This document shows positions 53,929 to 63,082 of a stretch of 64,000 bases of DNA, piece after piece. The stretch covers positions 62,001 through 126,000 of the forward strand of contig JBLXFH010000002.1 in assembly GCA_048262255.1 (NCBI GenBank), written 5' to 3'. How positions within the stretch are numbered: the first letter of the stretch is position 1; each line of letters starts with the position of its first letter. The translations under genes and the position numbers were made by a program. The notes under the pieces are model-generated. The model had not been told where the DNA came from. It was given only the letters and a program-made list of their open reading frames with translations, and searched no databases. The stretch comes from JABMNT01 sp048262255 (GTDB lineage Bacteria > Pseudomonadota > Alphaproteobacteria > Rhodospirillales > Casp-alpha2).

Positions 53929-54587
53929 ATTTATGCGTTCCCATATCGGGGCGCGGCTCCAACCTGCAGGCTCTCATTGACGCCTGCGCCGCCCCTGATT
54001 TTCCCGCACGGATCGGGCTTGTCATTTCCAACAAAGCAAGCGCCTACGGGCTGGAACGCGCCAGAGCGGCAAATATTCAGACGCTCGTCTTTGACCATAA
54101 GGCCTATTCGAACCGGGCCGACTTCGATGGCGAAATGACCAAAGCCATGGAAGCCGACAAGACTGAACTCATCTGTCTGGCCGGGTTCATGCGACTTCTA
54201 TCCGACGCGTTTTGCGATTACTGGCGCGACCGTATGATCAACATTCATCCTTCTCTACTCCCGGCCTTCAAGGGCCTGAACGTCCAGCAAGCGGCCATTG
54301 ATGCCGGAGCGCGTTTCAGCGGCTGCACGGTTCATTATGTGCGCAAGGAAATGGATACGGGGCCGATCATCGTCCAGGCTGCAGTGCCCGTTATGGACGA
54401 TGATACGGCCGATACGCTGGCCGCGCGGATACTCGTGCAAGAACATAAAATCTATCCGCAGGCGGTGCGCCTGATTGCCGAAGGAAAGGTTGCCATCGTC
54501 AACGAACGGGCCCTGATCGAAGGCCATTCCGGCCCTACGGGCAGCCTGATCAACCCCACCCCCCCGATCGTTTCAGATGGCATATAG
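53916..54587 (+). CDS. purN: phosphoribosylglycinamide formyltransferase
   Basis: 223 residues. It transfers a formyl group from 10-formyl-THF to GAR. The catalytic triad region includes NIHPSLLPAFKG (Asn and His) and MDTGPIIVQA (Asp). It starts inside the end of purM and ends inside the start of the acetyltransferase gene, so the three are translationally coupled. Confidence 0.95.
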   Translation: MEKLNLCVPISGRGSNLQALIDACAAPDFPARIGLVISNKASAYGLERARAANIQTLVFDHKAYSNRADFDGEMTKAMEADKTELICLAGFMRLLSDAFCDYWRDRMINIHPSLLPAFKGLNVQQAAIDAGARFSGCTVHYVRKEMDTGPIIVQAAVPVMDDDTADTLAARILVQEHKIYPQAVRLIAEGKVAIVNERALIEGHSGPTGSLINPTPPIVSDGI

Positions 54588-55110
54588 CGTTACCATACGC
54601 CCTTTTGCCCCTTCAGATGCCAGCGCTGTTGAAGATCTGTTCATCGAAGTCAATCGCCTGCTCTCTCCGCCAGACCTCCGGCAGGCATTTGATGCCTATA
54701 TTGAGCGTTCTCTGGAAGAGGAGATGGGACGGGTATCGGATTATTATGCACAACACAATGGCAGCTTCTGGCTTGCCGAAAGACATTCACAGCTCGTCGG
54801 CATGTTCGGTCTTGAGCAATATGGGGATCAGGATGCGGAACTGCGCCGGATGTATGTCTCTCCGCAGGCCCGACGCCAGGGCATTGCCCAGAGCATGCTC
54901 ACTTTTGCGGAGGAAAAATGCAGGGTAGACGGCGTTCAGAACCTCCATCTCAGCACATCTGAACTGCAGCACGCCGCCCTTGCCCTCTATCGCAATTGTG
55001 GGTTCCATCTTGTTCGCGAAGAGATGACAGACACCGCCAGCAACAAAACAATTGGTGGCGGTATCCGCAGGTATCATTTCATCAAGGCGCTTCAGGCTGG
55101 TGTCGGCTAG
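54577..55110 (+). CDS. GNAT-family N-acetyltransferase
   Basis: 177 residues, one GNAT domain. The acetyl-CoA-binding motif A reads RRMYVSPQARRQGIAQSML (Q/RxxGxG/A type), and FGLEQYGDQDAELRRMYV forms the preceding strand. The substrate is unknown. It overlaps purN by 11 bases, so it is expressed with purine genes, and it overlaps the next gene by 4 bases, convergently. Confidence 0.85.
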   Translation: MAYSVTIRPFAPSDASAVEDLFIEVNRLLSPPDLRQAFDAYIERSLEEEMGRVSDYYAQHNGSFWLAERHSQLVGMFGLEQYGDQDAELRRMYVSPQARRQGIAQSMLTFAEEKCRVDGVQNLHLSTSELQHAALALYRNCGFHLVREEMTDTASNKTIGGGIRRYHFIKALQAGVG

Positions 55111-56060
55111 CTGAATCGCTCGACGACTGTGTCCAGGTTTTCGACCACGTCCAGCCCCATTTGCTTGGCAAACGCTTCACGCGAGTTCTGGTCGTTCATG
55201 GCCAGCCGTAGATCGGAAAACAGCCCGCCCAACATATTTTTCGCCGCTTCTTCGTTAAACACCCAGGCGGTACCCGTGCGGTTATCGGGCGGCGGAATCA
55301 GGTTTGAATTAACCATCGCCACCATCCAGGAAAGCCGTTTATCAACGTCACGGAAGTATTGTGCAATTTCAACTTCAGCCCGCAATGAGATCTTGCGCGC
55401 TTCCGGTGCATTATAGATATCTTCCCACTCAATCTCACCCTCCCGGTCGCGCTGCAAGCGTTCAATCAGCTTTGTCATCCGCTTTTCATATTCCGCCAAC
55501 TTCGGTTTACCGAACATCAGCATCATCATATTGAAAAAACCAGGGAGCATTCGGCGCGACAACATGTCTGGCCGCTTCTCAAGGGTTTTTTCATCCGTGA
55601 ATTGCCGCTCAAAATTTCGAACCAGGAGGCGATGAAACAGATTGCTGCGGGTTTGGCTCGTGTATTTTTTCTGCCGCGCCATGGCGTAGGATTCAACGGC
55701 CTTCACGAAAGCATCCTTGATGTTGACAATTTCCTTGCGGAACTCGTCACCCATATCGACAATATCCGAAGCGCTCAACTGACCTTTATTGTCCCGAACC
55801 TTTTCCGCCAACAACTGGATAAATTTGGTGTGCAAGAGCTCGCCGAGTTCATCGGCACAACTCTGTGCCGCCAACGCCCCTTGTTGCGCTATATCGTTTT
55901 CGATTGCCTGCGCTTTGTCTACGGCATCAATTTTCTCCGGACCTGAATTTGTAGGATCAGCACCCGTCTTTTCAGCATTAAAATAGGTCGCCTCCAGTTG
56001 ATCCAGGCGGTCATCAACCGATTTTTCCGTGTCAGATGGTTCTTGAGATTGCTTAACCAT
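55107..56060 (-). CDS. conserved hypothetical helical protein
   Basis: 317 residues, not recognised. There is no signal. Charged N-terminus, then a long mostly helical body with a hydrophobic stretch FFNMMMLMFG at about 175, possibly membrane-associated, and a C-terminal region (MGLDVVENLDTVVERFS). The length and even charge distribution suggest a real gene, and it lies alone on its transcript. No function is inferred. Confidence 0.65.
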   Translation of the reverse strand: MVKQSQEPSDTEKSVDDRLDQLEATYFNAEKTGADPTNSGPEKIDAVDKAQAIENDIAQQGALAAQSCADELGELLHTKFIQLLAEKVRDNKGQLSASDIVDMGDEFRKEIVNIKDAFVKAVESYAMARQKKYTSQTRSNLFHRLLVRNFERQFTDEKTLEKRPDMLSRRMLPGFFNMMMLMFGKPKLAEYEKRMTKLIERLQRDREGEIEWEDIYNAPEARKISLRAEVEIAQYFRDVDKRLSWMVAMVNSNLIPPPDNRTGTAWVFNEEAAKNMLGGLFSDLRLAMNDQNSREAFAKQMGLDVVENLDTVVERFS

Positions 56061-56477
56061 AATCCCGCTTTCCTAGTGTCAGATGTTTTTAGTTTCCAAC
56101 CCCCAAAGCAATTTCGCGGTATTCGGCGATACGGCACAGTCGCAATTGTCTAGTCGTGGGTTTGCTTGAATTGTCGTACTTAGGCCACTCTCAACGTGCG
56201 CAAGCGATTACGAATTGTATACATTTTTGCACCTAATTGAAACACGCAACTTAAAATATTGATCGCGGAATCAGAAACCTGCCTAAGATGAACTTACTGC
56301 AATTCCCTACAGTTCCGCTTAACAAAATTGATTATCTGTGGGCTGCGTGTGCGGACCAACCATAAAACGCAAATCTCATTAATAAGCGCACTTAGCTGAC
56401 CTTAAGTCACTTTCAAATGCCACAGATTCAGATTTGCCCCTGTGATAATCAGAAAACCCGTCCGACATGTAGGCCTG
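56061..56477. other. 417-base AT-rich intergenic region
   Basis: It lies between the start of the hypothetical gene (minus) and the end of an SDR gene (minus). It holds promoter DNA for the hypothetical gene. A 25-codon frame from ATG 56288 was seen but has no ribosome-binding site and is not called. No RNA gene or repeat was recognised. Confidence 0.4.
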
Positions 56478-57263
56478 TCAGCTAAAGCTACCGTTATTGG
56501 CCCCATGCCCGCCATCAACAGTCACCACCGTTCCGCTCATATAAGCCGCCCTTTCAGAGGCCATAAAGGCAATAACATCGGCAACCTCTTCAACATAGGC
56601 CGCACGTTCCAGCGGCAATCGCGACAGATAGCTCTGCCAGCGGTCCGGATCGTTGAATTCCGATTCAGCCCGCGTCTTCATCAGGCCAATCAGACGCTCC
56701 GTGGCAACCGCCCCAGGGCTCACAGAAAGTACTCGAATGCCGTCGCCCAGACTGCGGCTGCCGAGGGTCCGTGTGAAAGCGTTAAGCCCTGCATTACCGG
56801 TCGTCCCCGCAATATAATCGGCATCCGTGCGATCTGCCGCCAGCCCCGTCACATTGACGATCACCCCATGCCCCCGCTCTTTCATAGCCGCATAAAACGT
56901 CCGACACATATTGATATAACCAAACACCTTAAGCTCCCAGGCTTCACGCCAACGCGCTTCGTCAATGGCCTGCAGGGTTCCCGCCGGAATGGCCCCGGCA
57001 TTATTGATCAAAATGTCCGGGGTTCCGGTTTCCATCAAAATTTCTGCTATGGAACGACTGATACTGATGTCCTTCGCATGGATATGTATGGGAACATCGG
57101 CGACCTTGCGAATTTCCTCAGATGTCGCCTCAAGCTCGGCAAGCGTTCGTGACACCAGATGCAATTCGCAGCCTTCTCGTGCCATCGCAAAAGCAACTCC
57201 CTTGCCGATGCCTTTTGATCCACCGGTTATAACAACTTTTTTCCCACTGAGATTAAGGTCCAT
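56478..57263 (-). CDS. atypical SDR protein with altered catalytic residues
   Basis: 261 residues. The NAD(P)-binding motif is intact (TGGSKGIGKGVAFAMAREG), as is NNAG. The YxxxK region reads GTTGN (YIAGTTGNAGLNAF), so the tyrosine position is Gly and the lysine is Asn. It belongs to a divergent SDR set often annotated as short-chain dehydrogenase; it may be inactive as an oxidoreductase or use other residues. It stands alone. Confidence 0.85.
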   Translation of the reverse strand: MDLNLSGKKVVITGGSKGIGKGVAFAMAREGCELHLVSRTLAELEATSEEIRKVADVPIHIHAKDISISRSIAEILMETGTPDILINNAGAIPAGTLQAIDEARWREAWELKVFGYINMCRTFYAAMKERGHGVIVNVTGLAADRTDADYIAGTTGNAGLNAFTRTLGSRSLGDGIRVLSVSPGAVATERLIGLMKTRAESEFNDPDRWQSYLSRLPLERAAYVEEVADVIAFMASERAAYMSGTVVTVDGGHGANNGSFS

Positions 57264-57409
57264 CGCCGTTTCAACTCCCGTTTTTCTGCTTTTTGCTTTT
57301 CCATTTGCTTAAATAGTGCTCGACCAGCCATTGAAAAGCACCGATTAATTAAGAATATAACAATCTATCCAGCTCACACTGCCAACGTAGGAAACAAGGG
57401 TACCTTCAT

Positions 57410-57574
57410 ATGAAGTTCATTTCAGGCCTGTTATATTCAGCCGTCGTGTTTCTGGCGGGGTGGCTTTTCAATTTCATTTTCGACATTCAGTTTGCCTTGG
57501 GCGTCGTCGCGGGCTGGTTGATGAAAGAAGGATACGACAACATCGCCAATATGCTGTTTGACCTGCTCAACTAG
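57410..57574 (+). CDS. 54-residue small membrane protein
   Basis: ATG 57410 to TAG 57572-57574. The product has one or two hydrophobic segments (LLYSAVVFLAGWLFNFIF and FALGVVAGWLMKE) and a short amphipathic C-terminus. AAGGG lies 9 bases upstream. It ends 2 bases before the SLC13 gene stop, from the opposite strand. No homologue is recognised; its size and membrane character fit the small regulatory membrane protein class. Confidence 0.55.
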   Translation: MKFISGLLYSAVVFLAGWLFNFIFDIQFALGVVAGWLMKEGYDNIANMLFDLLN

Positions 57575-57576
57575 AA

Positions 57577-59412
57577 TCAAAGCCCGTAAAGCAGGGGCAG
57601 AATCCAGGACAAAGTGAGCCAGACAATCAGCAGCATGGGGATTCCCACCCGCATAAAGTCCGAGAATCGATAACCGCCCGCGTTCATCACCAGAAGGTTG
57701 GTCTTGTAGGCCATGGGTGTGGCATAGCTCATATTTGCGCCAAACAGCACCGCCAGCACAAACGGCTCGGCCGGTAACGCCAATTGCTGGGCAATCCCGA
57801 AAGCAATGGGCGTGCCGATAACCGCCGCCGCATTGTTGGAGACGATATTGGTCAGCAACGCCATCACCAGCATCAGCGCACTAAGCAGCACCATGGGCGA
57901 GGCATCGCCAGCAAGCGCCAGGAACACTTGCGCCAGATAATCGGCGCCGCCGGTCTTCAGCAATGCCGAGCCCAAGGCCAAACTCGCAACCACGATCATG
58001 ATGACCTGTGTACTCAACGCCTGCGCTGCATCCTGCCAGCGGATGCACTGAGTCACGATCATCAGGAAAACACCGCAAACTGCGCTGACCGCAATAGGCA
58101 TCAAACCAAGCCCGGCAACGGCGATAATGCCGAACATGATGGCCAGAGCGAGCGGGGCACGGTGCGTATGGGCAACGTCAACGGTGGCGTCCAACACCAG
58201 AAAATCGCCCTGGCGCTTGATCGCGGATATTTGCTCCAGACTGCCTTGTACCAGCAAAACATCGCCAACCCTCAACCGGACATCGGCAATCTCCTTACTT
58301 TTACGCAAAAAAGCCCCACGGACACCGGAGCGATGTAGCGCCAGCATGACCAGTTGATAATTCTCGGTGAATCGTGCCCGCGCCAGTGTCGTGCCTTCCA
58401 ACGGCGAGTCATCGGTGACGACAATCTCGGCAATTTGCTGGTCATCTGCACTCAACGGATGTTCTTCATCTACCAGGGTGTCGCCGCTATAAAGGGTGGC
58501 TCCCAAGCCGGTTTCAAATTCTTTCAGATTTTGTGGGGTATCGCGAATGCTGAGCCGATCTCCGGTTTTCAGGACGGTTTTGGCATATGGGGTTAGAACC
58601 GTATTTCGACCCCGGTGTATCTCCCTGATATTGAGGCCGCTGCCGACATGTTCCATAACCTCGGCAACGGTCTTGCCATTGGCAAAACCGTCTTTCTCCA
58701 CATGCAGAAAGCCGGTGAAGACTCGGGGAGACATATCACCAAGTGGGCTTTCCCGTTTCGGCAACATACGCGGCGCGAGCAACCAAAGATATAAAATAGC
58801 CACCCCACCGGCGATGACTGCCGGCAGGAAGAAATCAAACATGTTCAGTCGGCGCAGGCCCAGATCTGCCGCGATGGAAATGACCAAAAGGTTGGTCGAT
58901 GTTCCGATGGTGGTGGTCATCCCACCCACCAGCGTGGCGAGGCCCATAGGCATTAGAATGCTTGATGCCGGTTTTTCCGTACGCAGTGAAATGCTGGTCA
59001 GGATCGGCAGCAGCAGGACGACAACAGGTACATTGTTGACAAAGGCACTCAGGGTCGCGCCGACAATCAGCGTCAGGAGAAGCGACAAAACCGGGCTGAC
59101 CGCCCACAAACTCGCCAGGGTGCGACCAACCGGCTCAAGCGCTCCGGTACGGACCAGTCCCTGCCCGGCAATCATCAGGGCGCAGACTGCAATCAGAGCC
59201 TCATGACCAAAGCCATTAAAAAAATCAACGGCTTCAAGGGCTTCGCCTTTTTCTGAAAAAGGGAATATCTCAAAGCCGGCAATCAACAGCACCAGAACCG
59301 CCAGGCTTGACGTCTCCAGAGTGATGTTTTCGCGGGTAAACAGATAAAGCGCGACGACAATCAGGATCAAGACCGCAATGGCGTGCGGCTCAGGCAGCGA
59401 TGGAAATAACAT
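57577..59412 (-). CDS. SLC13/DASS-type anion permease with two RCK_C domains
   Basis: 611 residues. The membrane part is split, with about five spans at 1-180 and six or more at 400-611. Between them, residues about 200-395 hold two RCK_C (TrkA-C) domains (DRLSIRDTPQNLKEFE; LRVGDVLLVQGSLEQISAIK). Family motifs include FVNNVPVVVLLLPI and NIVSNNAAAVIGTPIAF. It probably moves dicarboxylate, sulfate or another divalent anion with Na+. The RCK insertion suggests ligand gating. Confidence 0.88.
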   Translation of the reverse strand: MLFPSLPEPHAIAVLILIVVALYLFTRENITLETSSLAVLVLLIAGFEIFPFSEKGEALEAVDFFNGFGHEALIAVCALMIAGQGLVRTGALEPVGRTLASLWAVSPVLSLLLTLIVGATLSAFVNNVPVVVLLLPILTSISLRTEKPASSILMPMGLATLVGGMTTTIGTSTNLLVISIAADLGLRRLNMFDFFLPAVIAGGVAILYLWLLAPRMLPKRESPLGDMSPRVFTGFLHVEKDGFANGKTVAEVMEHVGSGLNIREIHRGRNTVLTPYAKTVLKTGDRLSIRDTPQNLKEFETGLGATLYSGDTLVDEEHPLSADDQQIAEIVVTDDSPLEGTTLARARFTENYQLVMLALHRSGVRGAFLRKSKEIADVRLRVGDVLLVQGSLEQISAIKRQGDFLVLDATVDVAHTHRAPLALAIMFGIIAVAGLGLMPIAVSAVCGVFLMIVTQCIRWQDAAQALSTQVIMIVVASLALGSALLKTGGADYLAQVFLALAGDASPMVLLSALMLVMALLTNIVSNNAAAVIGTPIAFGIAQQLALPAEPFVLAVLFGANMSYATPMAYKTNLLVMNAGGYRFSDFMRVGIPMLLIVWLTLSWILPLLYGL

Positions 59413-59597
59413 ATGGACCTCTCGTCAGATCGTGTCAGATCAGGCGCAATCATGTTGGACAGTTTGACGGCCAAGTACAAGACGCACAAAGGGAATGCCT
59501 GTTTCCCTCTGTTCACATAAGAAATGTCCAATCGTGGGTTGTCAGCCGAATAGCGTTGCCGTAGCTTTCCGGCACACGCTTAACTCAGGAGATTCTC

Positions 59598-60341
59598 ATG
59601 GCCCTTCAGGATTACAAAACAGCTCTCGTCACCGGTGCTTCCAGCGGTATTGGGGAGGCCACCGTACGCGCGCTGACCAACCAAGGCATCAAGGTTTATG
59701 CCGCCGCGCGGCGCAAGGAAAAGCTCGATGCTCTGGCGGACGAAACCGGCTGCACGCCGCTTGTGCTGGACGTTCGTGACAAGGCTTCCATTTACGGCCA
59801 GCTTGAGAATCTGGAAATTGACATCTTGATCAACAACGCAGGCTTGGGGCGCGGGTTCGAAGCTTTGTTTGAAGCCGATCCGGATGATATTGAAACCACC
59901 CTTGAGACCAATGTCATTGGCGCGGCGCACGTGATTCGCGCGACCGGCGCCGGGATGGTCAAACGCAAGCGCGGCCATATCATCAATCTGGGTTCGGTTG
60001 CCGGGCTTTATCCCATAAACTCCTCTGTTTATGGTGCCAGCAAGGGGGCCATCCATTCCATGTCGCAAAACTTGCGCATAGAACTGAAAGGCTCGCGGGT
60101 CCGGGTCACGGAAATCTGCCCCGGTCGGGTGGCGACCAATTTCTTCAACGTGGCCGTCGATGATCCGGAAAAAAGCGCCAAGGCTTTTGAGGGTTTTGAG
60201 GCCCTGCAATCGGAAGATATATCCGATGCCATTATCTATGTTCTTGATACCCCCTGGCGGGTGAATATCGGCACCCTGGAGCTTTTCCCGACTGAACAAA
60301 GCTTCGGCGGCATGCAGATCACCCCGGCATCGGAGGCATAA
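59598..60341 (+). CDS. classical SDR oxidoreductase (YdfG-like)
   Basis: 247 residues with an intact SDR set: TGASSGIGEA, NNAG, the serine in NLGSVAGL, and YGASKGAIHSMS. The C-terminal block ELKGSRVRVTEICPGRVATN resembles YdfG/3-hydroxy acid dehydrogenases (NADP+ serine/3-hydroxypropionate type). AGGAG lies 7 bases before the ATG. Substrate not determined. Confidence 0.88.
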   Translation: MALQDYKTALVTGASSGIGEATVRALTNQGIKVYAAARRKEKLDALADETGCTPLVLDVRDKASIYGQLENLEIDILINNAGLGRGFEALFEADPDDIETTLETNVIGAAHVIRATGAGMVKRKRGHIINLGSVAGLYPINSSVYGASKGAIHSMSQNLRIELKGSRVRVTEICPGRVATNFFNVAVDDPEKSAKAFEGFEALQSEDISDAIIYVLDTPWRVNIGTLELFPTEQSFGGMQITPASEA

Positions 60342-60349
60342 GTCCCCGC

Positions 60350-61585
60350 TCAGGCGTCGCGCAGTTTTCGCATTTCGGGCCAATACAAAACGGCACCGAC
60401 CATGAGCGCGACGCCAATGACCGACATCACCAGAACGGCTGTCGCCGCCCCCAGGATATCGGCCAGCATGCCGACCATCAGAATCCCGAAAGGCCCGGAA
60501 CCAATACAGGTGGCCAGCACCCCCATCACCCGGTTGCGCCGTTCAGGCGGTGTATTGGCGATGATCAGGGCGGATTGCATGGCGGCAAATCCCGAAAGGC
60601 CAAAACCGGCGATGAACAACAATAGAAATGACACAATGAAATAGGGCGATGTGGCAAACAGCAGCACACAGACAATATAGAGGCTGGCACCGCCAAAATA
60701 GATTTGATGAAAACGTCTGGACCCCGCATAAAATGCGATGACCAAAGCCCCGAACAAGGCCCCACACCCTTCCGCCGACATCAGGACTCCTGTCGGGAAC
60801 GGCGATAACCCAAGCTCTTCGCGGGCGATAACAGGGACCAGCGACATGAAGGAAAACCCGAACAGGTTGAGAATCAGGGTTATCGCCAGAGTCGCCATGA
60901 CCGGTCGGCTTGAGCGGACAAACCGCATGCCCTCAACAATATTGGCGATGATCGACAGACGCGGCCCGGTTGATGGTATATACGCATAGACAACCGCCAT
61001 CAGCAACACCCCGGCCACCAAATGTGCGCCAGCGCCAAGCACCAGCGTTCCTTCCAGGCCAAACGTTTCATAAAGAAAGCCGCCAACGAAGGGCCCCAGC
61101 ATGCGGGTCGCGTTATTGGTGCAGGTATCTAATCCCATGGCCGCCGATATCCGGTCCAAACCGGCAATTTCGGCGATCATGGTCCGGCGTACGGTCATTT
61201 CCAGAGCCCAGAAAGTGCCGCTGAAGAACACCCCAGCAAAGAGATGCCAAAGCTCAAGATGACCGGTTTTGAATATGATAAAAAGGCCGCCGTACATGGC
61301 CGCCAGAATAAATAAAGAAACCACCAGCAGCTTTTTTCGGTCCACCCGTTCCGCATAGGCCCCGGCAACGGCACCAAACAGAAACATCGGCAACATACGA
61401 ACAAATAACGTCATCGCTACCAGCAGAGGCGAGCCGGAAACTTCCAGCACATAGACCCCGACCGCCAGCATGTCGAGCCAGCGCATGGTTCCGGCCAGAG
61501 CGCCAACAAGCCAGCACCGGCGAAAATTGCCATGCAGCAAAAGCGCCAATGGCGCTCCCCGATGGGAAGAGGCGGTATCTGACAT
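60350..61585 (-). CDS. MFS transporter
   Basis: 411 residues, 12 spans. The motif A-like loop between TM2 and TM3 reads GAVAGAYAERVDRKKLLVVS. It belongs to the enterobactin exporter/EntS-like MFS_3 group by pattern (RRNRVMGVLATCIGSGPFGI). The substrate is unknown. It converges on the SDR gene (8 bases) and is followed upstream by a VOC gene on the same strand. Confidence 0.88.
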   Translation of the reverse strand: MSDTASSHRGAPLALLLHGNFRRCWLVGALAGTMRWLDMLAVGVYVLEVSGSPLLVAMTLFVRMLPMFLFGAVAGAYAERVDRKKLLVVSLFILAAMYGGLFIIFKTGHLELWHLFAGVFFSGTFWALEMTVRRTMIAEIAGLDRISAAMGLDTCTNNATRMLGPFVGGFLYETFGLEGTLVLGAGAHLVAGVLLMAVVYAYIPSTGPRLSIIANIVEGMRFVRSSRPVMATLAITLILNLFGFSFMSLVPVIAREELGLSPFPTGVLMSAEGCGALFGALVIAFYAGSRRFHQIYFGGASLYIVCVLLFATSPYFIVSFLLLFIAGFGLSGFAAMQSALIIANTPPERRNRVMGVLATCIGSGPFGILMVGMLADILGAATAVLVMSVIGVALMVGAVLYWPEMRKLRDA

Positions 61586-61631
61586 TTACGTTGAAGCTTA
61601 AACCGGGTGCCAGAAAGCGCCCGGCCTGTTT

Positions 61632-62084
61632 CTAAGCGGCTTTCTCGATGAACTCGATGGAAACCCCGTCGACATCACGCAAATAGACCACACGACTGCC
61701 CGTATTGGGGCCCTTGTCGATGGTCACCGGCGCACCCAGCGGCACAAATGTATATTTCTTTGCGGCATCGATGGCTGCATCCACGTCATCCACATCATAA
61801 GCCAGATGGGCGAAACCGGCATCACAGGGACGCCCCACGGTCTGCCCGCGGTCCACCGGTCCATGGTACTGGATCAGTTCAATGCGATGCCCCGGCCCCT
61901 GAATAAAAGCCACTTCAATATCTGCGCCCTTAACGGCCGAAATTTCTTCAACTACTTTCGGGTCGCGTGGTGCACGATTGATCAATTCAAAACCAAGACC
62001 ATCGCAAAAAAACCCGATGCTGCGGTCCAGATCGGAAACCGTAAAACTCGTGTGATTGGTCCGAAACACATTAAAATCAGCCAT
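61632..62084 (-). CDS. VOC (glyoxalase-fold) family protein
   Basis: 150 residues. Two beta-alpha-beta-beta-beta modules are visible, with metal-ligand candidates in TNHTSFTVSDLDRSI (His) and the C-terminal VDGVSIEFIEKA (Glu). Likely a glyoxalase-like lyase, epimerase or dioxygenase; the exact reaction cannot be read off. AGGGAGAA precedes the ATG. Confidence 0.87.
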   Translation of the reverse strand: MADFNVFRTNHTSFTVSDLDRSIGFFCDGLGFELINRAPRDPKVVEEISAVKGADIEVAFIQGPGHRIELIQYHGPVDRGQTVGRPCDAGFAHLAYDVDDVDAAIDAAKKYTFVPLGAPVTIDKGPNTGSRVVYLRDVDGVSIEFIEKAA

Positions 62085-62148
62085 TTTAGTTCTCCCTGTC
62101 AGGCTTATGCCTCTTGTCTGTCAGACCTTATACAACCTTGCTGCCCGC

Positions 62149-62568
62149 TCAGCCATGGCTTTTGCGGAACATCCCGACGCCAACCATCCCAACAATCATC
62201 GCGCCAACAAAAACCAGCGGCTTGAGCAAACCGAAAGACAGGGCCGATAGGGCCGGCCCCGGGCAAAAACCGCCCAGTCCCCAGCCAACACCAAACAGGA
62301 CAGCACCCAGAATCAGTGGCGTATCAATATCGTTTCGGTTCGGCAGACTTATATCCAGGCCGAGCAGGGTTTTAACCCGCTTTTTAACAAACCAGAAAGC
62401 AGGGATCGTGACCAGCAGCGCGCCGCCCATGACAAAGGCCAGTGACGGGTCCCAGGCCCCGGCTACATCCAGAAAACCGAGCACCTTGGATGGATCAATC
62501 ATTCTGGAAACCGTCAGACCTATACCAAACAGCAAGCCAGAAATGAGAGCGAAAAAAGGAATTTGCAT
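62149..62568 (-). CDS. YeeE/YedE-family half transporter (DUF6691)
   Basis: 139 residues, four spans. The sequence MIDPSKVLGFLDVAGAWDPS and the WGLGGFCPGPALSALSFG motif, with its cysteine, are typical of DUF6691 C-terminal YeeE/YedE proteins. The family takes up thiosulfate or other sulfur species. It works as a half with its partner gene just upstream, which ends 3 bases before its start. Confidence 0.9.
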   Translation of the reverse strand: MQIPFFALISGLLFGIGLTVSRMIDPSKVLGFLDVAGAWDPSLAFVMGGALLVTIPAFWFVKKRVKTLLGLDISLPNRNDIDTPLILGAVLFGVGWGLGGFCPGPALSALSFGLLKPLVFVGAMIVGMVGVGMFRKSHG

Positions 62569-62571
62569 GAC

Positions 62572-63003
62572 TCAGCCTCCCATCCCGATCAGGTGCCTGA
62601 CGACATATACAGTCACCGCACCCGCCGCCATAAAGACCACTGTGGCAACCAGGGAGCGGACGGACAGCCGGCCAATCCCGCAAACGCCGTGACCGCTGGT
62701 GCAACCAGATCCCAGCCGCGTTCCGACGCCAACCAGAAGGCCCGCAGCAACCAGCATTGGAATATCCGCATCAATAGTGACGGGCACAATACCGGGGCCA
62801 AACTCACTGACCGCAAACGGACCAAGCAACAAGCCAATTATAAACGCCAGACGCCAGGGCCTGTTTTCACGATCAAAGCTCAGCAAACCGCCCAAGATGC
62901 CGCTTATTCCGGCAATCCGGCCGGTCGTCCATAACAACAGCGCCGATGCGCCGCCGATCAACAGCCCGCCGATCAGGGCCGATACAGGGGTGAAGTTTTC
63001 CAT
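62572..63003 (-). CDS. YeeE/YedE-family half transporter (sulfur uptake)
   Basis: 143 residues from ATG 63003 (MENFTPVSALIGG); a frame extension to 63021 is less likely. Four spans, with the motif GTRLGSGCTSGHGVCGIGRL, which carries the two conserved cysteines of the thiosulfate channel, and GGLLIGGASALLLW. Together with the DUF6691 gene it makes the equivalent of one full YeeE protein. Confidence 0.9.
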   Translation of the reverse strand: MENFTPVSALIGGLLIGGASALLLWTTGRIAGISGILGGLLSFDRENRPWRLAFIIGLLLGPFAVSEFGPGIVPVTIDADIPMLVAAGLLVGVGTRLGSGCTSGHGVCGIGRLSVRSLVATVVFMAAGAVTVYVVRHLIGMGG

Positions 63004-63082
63004 GATCTGTCTCTCTATCATTGGGCTTGATGTTTCAGCTTACAGTTAATCATGCCGTCGCAAAATGCAAACTGCTGCCGCG

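Noticed and set aside
56288..56365. 25-codon frame from ATG in the 417-base gap, considered as a small gene
   Set aside because: No ribosome-binding site upstream and no recognisable features; short frames are expected by chance in AT-rich DNA.
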